Origin: Corallium rubrum
Lineage: Eukaryota; Cnidaria; Anthozoa; Scleralcyonacea; Coralliidae
Reading direction: 5' to 3'
Assembly: GCA_964035015.1 (NCBI GenBank)
Contig: CAXIUP010000256.1
Coordinates: 118,501-182,500, forward strand
DNA: 64,000 bases
The position numbers and the translations under genes are program-made. Under the pieces are notes generated by a model that saw only the letters and a program-made list of their open reading frames with translations, was not told the origin of the DNA and did not search any database. This document shows positions 1 through 12,768 of this stretch, one piece after another; the stretch's first letter is position 1, and every line of letters starts with the position of its first letter.

Positions 1-239
1 AAATAAAATTAAAGTTAGCAAACGTTTTCGCTGAACGTTCGATTTTGCCGTGATTTACGCAGTCATTTATAATTTAATATACAGCCAAATAAATTATGAC
101 GTCCAGCGCCATTAAAAATTTGAAATTGCGTTCCTTCAAGTAGTTCAATACTGAAATTGCATTAGTTTCTGAAATTTTGAAAAACCGGTTTTACGGTTTA
201 ACCCGCGGTTTAATTAGAGTCGGACGGTTTGGCGGTTTA

Positions 240-1440
240 TACTTTAATTAATCAAAACCGCCATTACCATTACCTATATGTAATGTTGTTATTACCTTAT
301 TACCTATTACCATTATATATATTATGCTACATGTGTTATATATGTAAAGTTGTTATTACCTTATTACCATTACTCTATTGCTATATTATGCTACATATGT
401 TATATGTAAAGCTCTTATTACCTTATTACCATTACTCTTTTGCTACATGTGTTATATATGTAAAGTTGTTATTACCTTATTACCTTATTACCATTACTCT
501 ATTGCTATATTATGCTACATGTGTTATATATGTAAAGTTGTTATTACCTTATTACCTTATTACCATTACTCTATTGCTATATTATGCTACATGTGTTATA
601 TATGTAAAGTTGTTATTACCTTATTACCTTATTACCATTACTCTATTGCTATATTATGCTACATGTGTCATATATGTAAAGTTGTTATTACCTTATTACC
701 ATTACTCTATTGCGATATTATGCTACATGTGTCATATATGTAAAGTTGTTATTACCTTATTACCTTATTACCATTACTCTATTGCGATATTATGCTACAT
801 GTGTTATATATGTAAAGTTGTTATTACCTTATTACCTTATTACCTTATTACCATTACTCTATTGCTATATTATGCTACATGTGTTTATATGTAAAGTTGT
901 TATTACCTTATTACCTTATTACCATTACTCTATTGCGATATTATGCTACATGTGTTATATATGTAAAGTTGTTATTACCTTATTACCTTATTACCATTAC
1001 TCTATTGCTATATTATGCTACATGTGTTATATATGTAAAGTTGTTATTACCTTATTACCTTATTACCATTACTCTATTGCTATATTATGCTACATGTGTT
1101 ATATGTAAAGTTGTTATTACCTTATTACCATTACTCTATTGCGATATTATGCTACATGTGTTATATGTAAAGCTGTTATTACCTTATTACCTTATTACCA
1201 TTACTCTATTGTTATATTTTGCTACACGTGTTTTATATGTACAGCTGTTATTACCTTATTACCTATTACCATTACTCTATTGCTATATACATATTATGCT
1301 ACATGTGTTATGTGTAAAGCTGTTATTACCTTATTACCATTACTCTATTGCTTTATTTTGCTACATGTGTTATATGTAAAGCTGTTTAGTGTTACCTTAT
1401 TACCTATTACCATTACTCTATTGCTATTATATTATGCTAT
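240..1440. repeat. Minisatellite, unit about 63-79 bp
   Basis: About seventeen head-to-tail copies of an AT-rich unit containing ATGCTACATGTGTTATATG, GTAAAGTTGTTATTACC and ATTACTCTATTGC. Copies differ mainly in how many times the 8-mer TTATTACC is repeated (one to three), so a short repeat is nested inside a longer one. Copies degrade toward 1200-1440. Long open frames across it in several registers are artefacts of the repeat. Confidence 0.95.
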
Positions 1441-1728
1441 ATATTATTATGCAATCTATTAGAAATTTGGAGTGTTCATCGCTTCCATTCAATAAGGGAA
1501 AACTGAGAGTCTAAGTAAATATTTCAACGAAGAGAAACTAAGAGAACATTTCAGTTGCAAGGAAATTAAGTAAACATTGCATACACATGCAAGAAAACCA
1601 AGTGTGTATTGCACGCATGTATAAGATGCACACCAATACCATTACATGTAGCACATTTACACGCAAACCCTTATTACCTTATTAACGGTAATAAGAAAAA
1701 AAATGTGAAAGTACTAGCCTAATTTTAG
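1441..1728. other. No gene recognised; upstream flank of the integrase exon
   Basis: Contains a short echo of the minisatellite (TTATTACC near 1670) and a T/A-rich tract ending in TTTTAG at 1723-1728, which serves as splice acceptor for the next gene. An upstream coding exon is expected but was not found here. Confidence 0.5.
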
Positions 1729-4133
1729 GCATGGTATACGAACAATCGAAAGACGTATGGCAGAGTTTGGGTTAAGTATTAGATCTACGTACTCGGATAT
1801 ACAGGACGAGGAACTTGATCGTATAGTACATGAAATTATGCGAGACTTTCCCAACACCGGATATCGAAGAATGACTGGTATATTAACGAGCAGAGGAATT
1901 AGGATTCAACAATGGCGAATAAGACAAGCAATGCGAAGAGTGAATCCGGCTGGGGTTATGTTACGAGCCCTCGAGATTCGTACGATTTATAGACGTCGCT
2001 ACAGCGTACCTGGTCCACTATCATTATGGCATATCGATGACAACCATAAACTTATAAGGTATATGATAATTCTACTTTCTTTAGGGTTAATAAAACAAGT
2101 CAATACCCAATATATCTGCCGATTACTACTAAAACAACTTTGTCTTTCTTAATTAAAGATGGAGGTTTGTTATCCATGGGGCCATAGACGGCTATTCTAG
2201 AATGGTCTTCTTGTTTTTGCAGTGCAACACAAATAATCGTGCTGTCACAGTATTTGAATTATTTCAGAAAGCTGTCAACACTTATGGCCTAGCTTCTCGA
2301 GTTAGAACAGATAAAGGGGGAGAAAACGTTGACATTGCATGGTTTATGCTATCACATCCTTTGAGGGGCCCCAACAGAGGTAGCCATATAGCTGGTAGAA
2401 GTGTTCACAACCAGCGTATCGAAAGACTGTGGAGGGATGTGTACACTGGCTGTACATTTGTCTTCTATAATTTATTTTATGACATGGAATCCCAGAATCT
2501 ACTAGACCCATCAAATGAAATACACAGTTTTGCACTATGTTACATTTACTTGCCAAGAATACAACGCAGTCTGTCTATTTTCATGCGTGGACACAACAAT
2601 GGTCCCATTTCAACAGAGAGAAACTCTACACCAATCCAATTGTGGGTAAGGGGTAGTATTTACTCACAAGCATCAAACCACATGGATATACCACACCTTG
2701 ATGAACAGGTTAGTATCATACTGATTAGAAAGTTATTTGAGTGTGATAATTTTAAAATCATTTCAAAAATAGTGACATAAAATAATATAAATTTATCTCA
2801 AAATCAAAGTGATAAACTATAAATTTATCACACTTCAAATTTACTTTAAGTAACTTCAACTTGTCATTCAAGTGTAAATGCCAAATAAATTGTTAGAGAA
2901 TGAATGTGGGTGATTTATGGGATTTAGTGTCCCAAGTATTTAGATAGAAGGAAAAAGGGTAAAAGTGTGGTACATAGGACAAAGGTATTTGACAGGCCCA
3001 CCAAGAGACAACTGGAGGCCTGGAGAAAATGATCAGGTGGAAGCCCCTCTAGTTTTTAGGTGGGTCTGGCCCCCAGAATTGTTTTGAATTATTGGGTTCT
3101 CAGAAAGGGTATTTCCTGCATTTTAAGGTCAAACTATTTTCATATTTTTACCTGCAGTGCGGAGCCCCATGTTGTATGAGGCCCAGGGACAAATTGCCTC
3201 TTCTGCCCTGGTGCCCCCTCTCTGCAGTCATGAGTACTGATGGTACTCATTAGTATTCTCTATTAAAGTACTCAGTTTATATGAATACTAATATATAAAA
3301 AATACTAATCGTTAAGGCCTTTGCTTTTCTTTGAGCACTAATAACCTTGATTAGCATTTTCTATATAGGGAATGTCATTGAGTTATAACCCAAATTAGTT
3401 AAATAAACCCACTGTCTTGCAAAACTCTGAAGGTTTTTCGAAATAGAACATCAAAATACTGGGGTTGTGATTGGCTGAGACCTTGTTAAATAATGAAGGT
3501 AGATGTTAACAGTAAAGCCACCTAACTAAACATAAAGTACTTGTTAGTAATGATTTACATCTTATCAAATGTCACAAACATTTATTGTACCAGATGCAAC
3601 ATCTACATTTTACATTATTCTTTAGATCTGTTTTTCTAAAAAAGTTCTATTAAATTAGAATCCCATCATTAAAATGTTTCAAATTTTCAAAAATTAAGAT
3701 AGGAACAAAAAAAGAAATAAATAATCAGCCTTTGTACAAGACAATACTTTGGGCAAAGTTTCCTTGTACAAACTTACCATTTGTAAATGATGTATGTGAA
3801 ATAGCTACAGTTTCTTACAATTTTTGTAAAAACATTGTTTAACATCAAAATTTGATTTATATACTTTTTTATTTATAATTGTAGACAGACTTGGCTAACT
3901 TTGGCATTGACTGGGAAGGGCCAACTCCCTCAAGTGAATGGGATGGACCATGTTCCATTGAAACAAATGAACCAGTTGAAGTACCTGACACTGCCATACC
4001 ATTATTAAATGATGATTATGCTGAACTCAGAAGAACAGTGAATCCACTTCAGGAATCAGAGTATCACGGAGTAGATCTCTACCTTCAGACCTTGGGATTT
4101 ATCGCGGAAAAAATGAGGGGTCCTGCACTTTAA
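1729..4133 (+). CDS. DDE integrase-core protein, three visible exons, 5' incomplete
   Basis: Integrase-core protein, presumably a transposase or transposase-derived DNA-binding protein acting in the nucleus. Exons 1729-2058, 2159-2708 and 3885-4133 join in phase: acceptor TTTTAG at 1728, intron 2059-2158 (AG|GT...AAAG|AT restoring the codons for IRWRFVIHG), and intron 2709-3884 (CAG|GT...TGTAG|ACA). The catalytic triad is intact: D in [11 protein letters not shown] in [10 protein letters not shown] in [11 protein letters not shown]. The N-terminal part ([16 protein letters not shown]) looks like the end of a helix-turn-helix. No start codon with a sensible N-terminus is visible upstream, so a first exon is missing or lies outside. 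The intronless gene at 56157 is a divergent relative. It lies tail to tail with the HECT gene at 5486-10145. The second intron (1.2 kb) holds nothing recognised. Confidence 0.85.
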
Positions 4134-4153
4134 TAGTCAAGTTTTATGTACAG

Positions 4154-4513
4154 TCAGGCCTTTTCGTAAGGAAAACTGCACGTGTGCGGTAATAATTAAT
4201 TTGCGTGCGGTAATAATTTGCGTGCATAAATAATTTTGCGCGTGCGAAATCGCACGTGCGAATCGTCACGTTCTACACGTGACCTGAAATGTTGCTGGAT
4301 ATTCATTGTATAGTTTAGTTGTAAGACGTAAAACCTACTACGCTGTGAAAACTGTTACAGTAGCCTACATTAAAGACGATATACGTTACATTGCAATACC
4401 TTACGTTGTGAAACGTTATGTTACTTTGTGAGACCTTGCGTTACGCTTAGTTGGGTTTGCGTGTGTGCCGGCGTGTGCGCGTGCCATCGCACGCGTCAAA
4501 CGAAAAGGCCTGT
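4154..4513. mobile_element. MITE-like element with 13-bp terminal inverted repeats
   Basis: CAGGCCTTTTCGT at 4155-4167 is mirrored exactly by ACGAAAAGGCCTG ending at 4512. The interior is rich in GTGCG, CGTGC and CACGTG words unlike the AT-rich surroundings. No coding capacity. Target-site duplication is not clear; ACAGT occurs near both ends but not abutting on the right. Confidence 0.7.
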
Positions 4514-5485
4514 AACAGTATGTAACTATGTATAAGTTTTGTTTCATTTTAATGCTCTTACTTAAAAAATAACTCAACTGTATTTTTGTAAGAATTAATC
4601 AAAGTACATGAATTAAGTGTGATTAAAGATTTAACATCTTTACTGAAGCATTAACAATTAAAACAGGTTCGGGTACCAGTAGTGGACATACGTGTTGTAT
4701 AATCAAGTTTCACAAGTGATGTTAATTAGAACTTATTACCGGCGCTAAGGGAAAACAGTGTGTTTGTCGTGGCCCAGAGACCAACATTGTTGTGCAAGGC
4801 AATATAATATGGGGGCCACAAACACTGTTTTTCTTTGGTACTGGTAAATACATGTAAGTAGTTTTGTTTAATATACCAAGTGTCAAATGATGTAAATATT
4901 CTTTTGAGTATACAGACAGTAACAAAAAACACAACTGGTTAAACAAAGACACACTGGACCTTACGTTCTACATGTATTTGTACTTTTCATACTTTTCCTT
5001 AGGGTAAAATAAAACAATCCATGCTCGCAGCTATGGATCACGCAGACTCGCAGATGATATAATAAATTTCAACAGGCTCGCAACAGCAGTTTGTCCAATG
5101 ACAAAGCCTGCCTGCCTAAAAATACGAACTTTGGCACTTGGTATATAATAAAACCCTTTATCACACAAGTGACTTCATTACCTCCTGACTCACCCACAAA
5201 GAAATTCTTTCTTAAATTTACTAAAAACAGAATGCTGGGAAATATTATACATTACTGGTGATCAGTTAATAGTTATAATTTATTGCTTTGGTTACAACAA
5301 TGAATTATGAGTGTTTCATGAGAATATGAACTGAATTTTCTACTTAAAAACAGTGAATGTCAATGTTACTTTTTTCCAACTTTAAATCCTAATATCAATC
5401 TCAATAAAATATTGATCATAACAAGAAACAGAATCCAGTTTTTGAATTGTTTGTACAGATACTTAAATGGAGCAAATCGGGTTTC
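4514..5485. other. Intergenic, tail-to-tail gap; one short hairpin
   Basis: AT-rich spacer between the integrase and HECT genes. The only structure seen is an imperfect inverted repeat of about 85 bp at 4750-4837 (AAAACAGTGTGTTTGT against ACAAACACTGTTTTT, GGCC on both arms), probably a small fold-back remnant. Confidence 0.5.
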
Positions 5486-6562
5486 CTAAATATCACCAAA
5501 TGAGCAACAGCCATGTCTGAGTGTAATTTTCATAGCTTCTGAAAATGCTTCAAAGTCATCTGCATATTTAGTTGGTAACTTTAAAACATGAAAACATGAA
5601 TTGGCATCAGCAAGTTCACCTGTGGGTAGATACTCAATAGTTATCTTTGGCTGTAGTCCCAAGATAGGTATTCTTGTGCGTGCTGTCACAAATTTCATAA
5701 GGAGAACTGGGATTGAAACTACACCACCCATGGCTGGAATGTCTTCTGCAACATAGAAATAAGACATTTTATATTAAGACAAGAACACATCAATTCTCTT
5801 GTTGAGATTCTCACTCTAGTTCTGTTTAATAGGATTCTATATTCCTTACAATTATCATTTCCTGGGGGATGGGAAAATCCACCCAGAAAAATTACAAGAA
5901 AAATTAAATACAATTTTAAAAAAATCCCAGAAATTCAAGTTACCCACCTGTATCATGTGTGCATTGTTCAATAAACTGTAGCAGATTATTAAGGGTAGCA
6001 AGCTCTTCTGGTTTGCTTGGCTTGACAATCTCTATGCAGTTTTGTAAACACTGAACAGTAACATCAGTTTCCTCTTGGTATCTAAACAACTGCTCACCAA
6101 CATTTGGTGCCTTTTTTAACATGTCAACCATACCAAAATAATTTAAGCCTTTGCATAAATTGTTCAGGGCACCAAGGCGTTTTGTTAGAAGTTCTTCACA
6201 CAAGAGCAAATTAATGAATTCATCTTTGTTTTCAATTGTCAGCATACGTTCTACTGGCCATCCTGAACTATCGAATACATGACAATATTGGGGGGTTTCA
6301 ATGGTTGCAAGAATTTCATCATTAGTGTTTGTACCTCTGAGCTAAAACAAAAATGAGAAAAGAGAAAGAAAAATCTATATAACATTTTACCTTTAAGATT
6401 TTTATTCCTGAGTTGATTAGCCACACTAGACTGGAGGGGAGGGCTGGGATATCCTGACAACAGACAGACAGACAGACAGACAGACGGACGGACAGACGGA
6501 CGGACGGACGGACGGACGGACGGACGGACGGACGGACGGACGGACGGACGGACGGACGGACG

Positions 6563-6604
<42 letters not shown>

Positions 6605-9600
6605 GGTGAAAGCATATTAATCTCCTGACAGAGGTAACAATCTAGTACATTAACTTACCTGATCTATGAAGGAGTTAATATTACTGTAGGTTGGGTTTTT
6701 GGGCATGTCATCAACTTTTATATAACCTGCTGCCAATTCTGAGTTTCCAGTAACAATATACTGGTACACATAAGGTGCAAGAACTGGAAAGCCAGGCCCA
6801 CCATGCAAAATTGAATGTGAAATCATGATTCCAGCCATTTTTTGCAGGTTTGCATTCTCCCAGCTACGCCCAGGTATTCTGCGAGTTTCATGGCCCTCAA
6901 ACAGTTGTTCACTGATGACTCTTAACAAACTTTCAAAGAATTCTTGCTTTAGGGCACCTGCATCAATTCCACATTCATTTGAGCCATCAAATGACACAGA
7001 AAGAGGTCTCTTCAGCTCTTCACAGCTCTTTGATTTGTAAAATATCAAGGCATGTTTCCACAAATTTGCCCGATCAATATCTAATATCAACGCAGAACCA
7101 TTTGTTCTTTGGCTTTGGTAATTTTCAAGAAGCTTCTGAATGGATGGGGTTAGATCTATTGAAAAGTGAAATAAAAACAAATCAACAAGGCAAGTACACA
7201 CATATGTAGTGATTTGTACAAGTAAGCATTCTGTAATTATTTAATTGAAATAATATTCTAGTGGTCAGAGGGGAATAGTTAGTGAGCACTTACATGTATA
7301 CTCATTTTCTTCAAGTGGGACCCCTAAGGATTTGGAAGACATAAGAATGATATGGTAAATGATAAGTCAGATATTAACCCTTTCCCTAGTAGGTCACCTA
7401 AAACTGGCCACTTTGTTATTTTACTCTCTTTAATGTCAGACGATTTGGGGACTTAGAGGGAAGGGGTTAAAGACCCTACAAGGAGGCTAATGGGCATATA
7501 AACTTAATTCATTTTTGCCTCAATGACATGTGTTATACCTTCACTAATATAATTATTAACTGGTTTAGGAGAAAGTAATTTTGTGATAGCATCATCTATT
7601 TCTCCACAAGCTTCTTGCAGGATTGCATTGATTTCAACAGGGTCATTATCAGGAAACATTTCCTGTAGTATTCGTACCTTATCTGCATATACAATGAAGT
7701 AAAAGAGTGAATATTAGTTATACAGTACATAATTAAAAAATGAAATGGCTATACCTTTTTATAATTACAATTACAAGAGTGAGTGAGAAATTTAATCCTT
7801 TATGTAATCACTGAAGGGTTTACTTTATGTTAGTCATATAGTACATACAGATCATTCAATTTCTATTTTTATAAAATAATATTAAGAAATTGGATTCATT
7901 TCGTGCATGTTTAAGTTCCAATGCAATACCACCATGGACTACTCCAATTTTCATAAGCATCCCCTGTTGATTGAGAACCATATAATTTCCAGGGGCTATA
8001 GCCATAGAGGCCAATTTGAAGCATGGAAATTCCAAGGAAGGAAGCCCTTTGAAACATTTCAAATTTTTTGGGGACACTTTTGAAGCACTAGAAATTCTGA
8101 AGAGGGGGGCAAGTGCAACATAGAAATTTCAGGGAGAGCAAACAAATACTATCTAGAAATTTTGGAAAGGGGCCAAAATGCTACCTGGAAATTCCATGGA
8201 GTGCTGGTTAACAAGGGGGCTGCGGATAATGCATGGATCAATTCTTCATGTAACAATCCCCCCCTGGCAACACCCCAGAGATTTGTCATTTATGTAGTGC
8301 ATGTGGTACTGTACTTATATAATTTCCTTTTAAACTTAAACATAAAAACCCCATAAGAAGAAGGCCAAATGTTTCAACAATTGTGGAATAGACAATTAGG
8401 AGTTTATGATTATCATACTGTTACTGTAAAAATCATGTACTGTATTAGTTACATGTACACTGTCACACTTTAATTCAAACTGAATTAAGGCTAGGATTTT
8501 TATTTTAATAAATTTGTATCTATGATGTATAACAATATAATTATCAGAAAGCCAAGAAAAACACATACCTATCTCAGGTAGCCAAATTATTACATGTGCC
8601 TCCATCCCTATACTCCTACCCCTATCAATCACTTCCCCACACCCATTGCATTATCCCCACTGGGTTGCCCAAGAGGGGTGGGCCATGGTAATTAACAGGA
8701 AGAATTGATTCATGCATAATAATTGGAAATATATCCTAATATCATGGTAGTTAAGACATTTCACTAAAAAGTTATGAATGTGTTACTAATACCTCCCCTT
8801 TCTAGTAGTTTATCTTCATCATCTTTAACAAGGACACTAACATCATCATGAGGTATGTCGTCCTGAAAATTATAACAAATTTTTAGTCATCAGTGTATTA
8901 AACATAGATGGCTAACAACATACAAATGGCAAATGCTTAGTTATTCATGTTGGAAATCTCAAAAACAACAAATATAAGGTAATAAAAATTTATAGAATGT
9001 GATTATGAAATTTGACACATTGCTTGTGATTACCTGTGGAGATTTGGGCTCACTGGAATTTTGGACTCCACACAACTCACGGTGTCTCCGCATATTTGTC
9101 AATGGAAACTCTTCTCCGCATTTGAAGCAATTGACTTTCGGTGTAGACTGAGATGGAGCCTAATAATATGTAAGAATGTTTAAATTATTGAACTGTCACT
9201 CATGTTTTTCCAAGCATGGAAATATGAAACAGTACAAACTAAAACATGTGATACATTCATAAAAGTGATACAAAGGCTTGTGTGAATATATATTAAACTG
9301 CTATAATTCAAATTCTAAACTAAACAAAATACCTGATCGATTTCCACTTCTGACATATCCAAATGAGCTTGTAGCGGACGAATATAACCCAAAGCTTGTC
9401 CCAGTCCTGACTGATCGCGAAGGTATGGAACAGAATATCCAGAAGCAGGTGCAGGTATTAAGATGAGGTCGCTGTTTGTTCCACTTCTCAAGATTTCAAA
9501 TCCGCCACCAGTTTTAAGTTTTGGGTAAACAGATTCAAGTTTGTCCTTAACCTTTAATGCGTTATCTTTATTTCCAAATACGATTTTTTTCCTGCCTAAC

Positions 9601-10145
9601 CCAGCTGATTGCAAATTTAACTTTTGCAATCTGGAAGGTAGTACCTTCTGGTCAGGATTTTCTAGACAAATAAATTCATGGGTCCAAGTTTCTTTAATTC
9701 GGTAGTATGGAGAAGGTCGATTACATGCACGTCGTGAAGCCGAAGGGCGCGATGCTTTCTGTATTGTTGAGAAACTCGAAGAACTTGGCCCAATGTTATT
9801 CGGATAAGGAGCAAAAAGGCTGCGGAAATTTGAAAGGATAGCTTGTTCTCGACCACTAGCACTGGTATTTAATTCATTCAAATTACTCGAACATGCAGGA
9901 GCAGGTCGTCCGGGTCCTGGACGTTGGTTTGGACCACTGGAATTTGAATGATCAGGCGATCTTGCTTGCTCAGATCCTTGGTTTGGATTCTCTTGTGAAA
10001 CTGTTGCAGTCGCACCTACTCTCGTTTGAGTACCTGAGCTTGACAGAATGTCTGTTGCTTGTCGAAGTAAATTTATAGCCGTGGAAAAGACACTTTCATC
10101 TGCCATGTTGAATGTGGTGCGAAGTGGCTGGGAGACTGGAGCCAA
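5486..10145 (-). CDS. HECT-type E3 ubiquitin ligase with zinc finger and CUE domain, 767 aa
   Basis: Predicted E3 that takes ubiquitin from an E2 onto its own cysteine and passes it to substrates. Exons (reverse strand): 10145-9333, 9159-9034, 8862-8793, 7682-7539, 7155-6659, 6341-5948, 5745-5486. All have GT-AG ends with matching phases, totalling 2304 nt, exactly 768 codons. Order: low-complexity N-terminus (Ser/Pro/Asn, 1-135), a conserved region with ETWTHEFICL and GYIRPLQAHLD (150-265), a C2HC-type finger (FKCGEEFP...HRELC, 280-301), a CUE domain in exon 4 (LQEMFPDNDPVEINAIL), HECT N-lobe in exons 5-6 and C-lobe in exon 7. The catalytic cysteine is about residue 732 in ADANSCFHVLKLP. An alternative start at MADES lies 13 codons in. 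Resembles the G2/M-phase-specific E3 ligase family expanded in fishes and cnidarians. No stop or frameshift, so apparently intact. Confidence 0.92.
6464..6604. repeat. Tetranucleotide microsatellite (CAGA)n / (CGGA)n
   Basis: Compound array in the intron between HECT exons 5 and 6: CAGA, then about 16 CGGA units, then CAGA again. The symmetric flank-core-flank order suggests a CAGA array in which an internal A-to-G variant expanded. Confidence 0.97.
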
Positions 10146-10182
10146 AAAATGGCGGGAACCGCGTGCAATCTTCTGTTGAGTG

Positions 10183-10332
10183 GAACAGAAAATTCAGTTT
10201 GTCACAAAATAGGACATGGAACAGGAAATGCGGATTTTCTGTCGTGTCCTATTTTGTGATACATTGGACTTTCTGTCGTGTCCTATTTTGTGATACATTG
10301 GATTTTCTGTTGTGTTCTATTTTGTGCTAAAG
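10183..10332. repeat. Tandem 38-bp repeats with an inverted copy, upstream of the HECT gene
   Basis: Three direct copies of a unit containing TGTCCTATTTTGTGATACA (10238-10330), preceded by the inverted word CACAAAATAGGACA at 10182-10195. It sits 40-190 bp upstream of the HECT start codon, so it may overlap the promoter; this is positional inference only. Confidence 0.8.
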
Positions 10333-10505
10333 TGAATTTTTTTATGCCATATAAATAGCAGTTTTAGTTTCTCAAGAAATGCAGGTAAGCACAAAATAGT
10401 TTTAAGCAACGTTAAATTCATTCTAGCAGAAAACTAAACGATCCGTAAAATTCAACCTAACCCAGAAAAATCAGTAGTTAATTTTGACGGGAATCACCCA
10501 CCATA

Positions 10506-10507
<2 letters not shown>

Positions 10508-10543
<36 letters not shown>

Positions 10544-10585
10544 CGAAGCAGAATTCGCCAAGCGTCGGATTGTTCACCCGCCAAT

Positions 10586-10640
<55 letters not shown>

Positions 10641-11029
10641 TAGAAGTGTTGTTGCAATAGTAATTCTGCTCAGTACGAGAGGAACCGCAGATTCAGACAA
10701 TTGGCATTTGCACTTGGCTGAAAAGCCATGGTGCGAAGCTACCATCTGTTGGATTATGACTGAACGCCTCTAAGTCAGAATCCGTGCTAGAAAGCAACGA
10801 TTCATTCCTCTGGATGATCTTAGGCGAACGAGAATAGAGGCCCCCGGGCCTCCTGCGTCACAACGTGCCGACGAGCAGACTACGCTCCGATGTACTACCC
10901 TGACCAAAATCTAAATTTTCCAGAGCTAAATCCTTTGCAGACGACTTAAATAAAGAACGGGGTATTGTAAGCAGTAGAGTAGCCTTGTTGCTACGATCTG
11001 CTGAGATTAAGCCCTTGTTCTAAGATTTG
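10508..11029 (+). rRNA. 28S rRNA 3'-terminal fragment (pseudogene)
   Basis: About 520 bp matching the end of eukaryotic large-subunit rRNA: TTTTTGATCCTTCGATGTCGG, the GGGTTTAGACCGTCGTGAGA block, the sarcin-ricin loop CTCAGTACGAGAGGAACC at about 10667-10684, GACTGAACGCCTCTAAGTCAG, and a 3' end at about TTCTAAGATTTGT. The rest of 28S is absent to the left, where the sequence changes abruptly around 10505. Small indels (a shortened CCCTACTGTAGAAG, GCCATGG for GCCAATGG) also argue for a displaced fragment. It may have moved as DNA with adjacent spacer or through an RNA intermediate. Confidence 0.93.
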
Positions 11030-11868
11030 TGTTACCTTTTTTTTCTTTTTTTCTTGCATCACTACATCCTCCTGTCTTGTTGGTCGTACAAATATTTTGC
11101 CAAAGGCCCTCAAAAGTACTGCAGTCCAATGACCTTCTCTCCTACTTGCCCACCCAAGGGCGAATCCACGAGAGCCAATTTCGTTTCCTTTCTCCTGGAA
11201 GAGAACAAGCGACAAAATTGCAGCGAACGTGAGCGAAGCTTCCTTCGTTTCGTCCGAGAGAAACGTAACGAGCGTAGCCACTTATGGTGGCATCGCCCCG
11301 TCTATTTTTTTTTTGTGTATTTTATTTAATTTTTTTCCCTTTTTTTTTTGTCTGTTTCGTGAGTGGCACAGCAGACCTAAGATTTGCAAAAAATTCGCAA
11401 TTTCGCCACCAAAATAGGCAGGTCTAGTGTGGGGTTTAAGAGGGGTAGAGCGTTTTTCAACTTTCTCAACAGGTTGACCGCGACTCGCTATCTGGCAAGA
11501 AGGGGCTTTTGGCGTTGACGCCGTCGCCGCGACTTCCGGTAAGTGAAACGCGCCTGTTAAGCCAGGACGCTATTGAGTACGACGAACTGTCGGTGGAAAG
11601 AGAGCTCTGCAACGTTGGTTTGATACCCCCCACGGCGTTTTCAAACAGCTCCAGTTCAACCGCGCTATAGAAGAGGGGGGGGGGGTGCTTAGGGCATATA
11701 TGTTGTGTCTGCACTATAGCCACGCGCCTTGAGCGGACGCGCCTTGTCTCCCGAAATGCAGAGGAAACGAATCAACGGCGTGCAACGGTCGATTGGCGAA
11801 GCCAAAAAAAAAAAATTGTTATTTTTTACGCGACTTCGCCGTCGGACCCCGTTGACAAAAATCGCCGT
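11030..11868. other. Possible rDNA spacer-like sequence, no gene
   Basis: Directly follows the rRNA 3' end. Starts with T-rich tracts (11036-11055) as expected downstream of a large rRNA, later a G9 run near 11680 and several CG-rich stretches. GC content and CpG richness exceed neighbouring DNA. Calling it intergenic spacer is inference from position; no repeated spacer motif was recognised. Confidence 0.4.
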
Positions 11869-12030
11869 ATTCGCGGGTCGCGGGTAGAGAGCGCGGGTCC
11901 GCGGGTAAATGCGCGGGTGTTTGCGCGGGGGTACTAAAACGTAGCGCGGCTAAATTTGCGGGTCGCGGGTAAATGCGCGGGTGTTTGCGCGGGAAAATGC
12001 GCGGGTATTGTAACCGGGCACTTTTGCCCG
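11869..12030 (-). repeat. GC-rich CCCGCG-word repeat, copy 1
   Basis: Array of words such as CGCGGGTAAATGCGCGGGTG and GCGGGTCGCGGGTAGAGAG, ending in ACCGGGCACTTTTGCCCGGT (a small palindrome). The reverse complement of the same array occurs at 35711-35870, also near 28S rRNA sequence and also linked to an ACCGGG...CCCGGT palindrome, so this is a dispersed repeat family. Confidence 0.85.
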
Positions 12031-12563
12031 GTGGAAATTTACTGTAGGAAAATGAATTTTGATAGTGATAAGTGGACAATGGATCATACATACGATTTCT
12101 TTTCTGCTGAAGTATTGCCGGCGGGCTTGTTTTGCTTTGTTTGGCTTGAGAATAAATTTCTTCTTGCGAATTACAATGTTTTTGCTGAGGAGCATTATCT
12201 CTGCTTTTAACTAATAAATAATGCTATAAGCAGACATATCAAGAAAACATCTTACGATAAAAAATGATTCCCTTAACAATAAAGTTTGGCATAATAAGGT
12301 ACAAAGATATAGTGTCCTTGCAAATTAATGTTATGGTCAAATGTCAATCTATGCCAACTACTAACATGGCCTTTTTAAAACCAACAAAACCCCATGAACA
12401 TATTAAATATCAAACTCAACAAAATTGATTTAATAAAGTGTACGTGATCTCAAAATTGGTTTATTGTATATTTGGGTGGACTTTTCAAAATGATATAATA
12501 AAATAAATTCGTTTAAAGATTTTCATTTCCTTGCGTTGGTGTTGAGATATTTCAGTTTGTTTG

Positions 12564-12720
12564 GGTAATTGATAAAAGGAGAATAGTTGCGAATAGTGGC
12601 GAATAGTGCGAATAGTGCGAATAGTCGACGAATAGTGCGAATAATCGGCGAATAGTGCGAATAATCGGCGAATAGTCGACGAATAGTCGTCGAATAGTCG
12701 AGTGATCGGCGAATGGTACA
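12564..12720 (+). repeat. Left terminal inverted repeat of the MULE, minisatellite-built
   Basis: Unique outer 18 bp, then iterated GCGAATAGT / CGACGAATAGT words of 9-13 bp to about 12715. Shorter than the right terminus, which has at least twice as many units. Confidence 0.88.
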
Positions 12721-12768
12721 AAACCGCATATTAAACTGTCTTCTTTGACAGCATGGTCGCAGGAAAAG

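Noticed and set aside
229-1462. Five overlapping frames resembling a repeat protein
   Set aside because: They follow the minisatellite in all registers; no start context or homology.
11027-11329. Small frames after the rRNA fragment
   Set aside because: T-rich spacer-like DNA; overlapping frames on both strands without homology.
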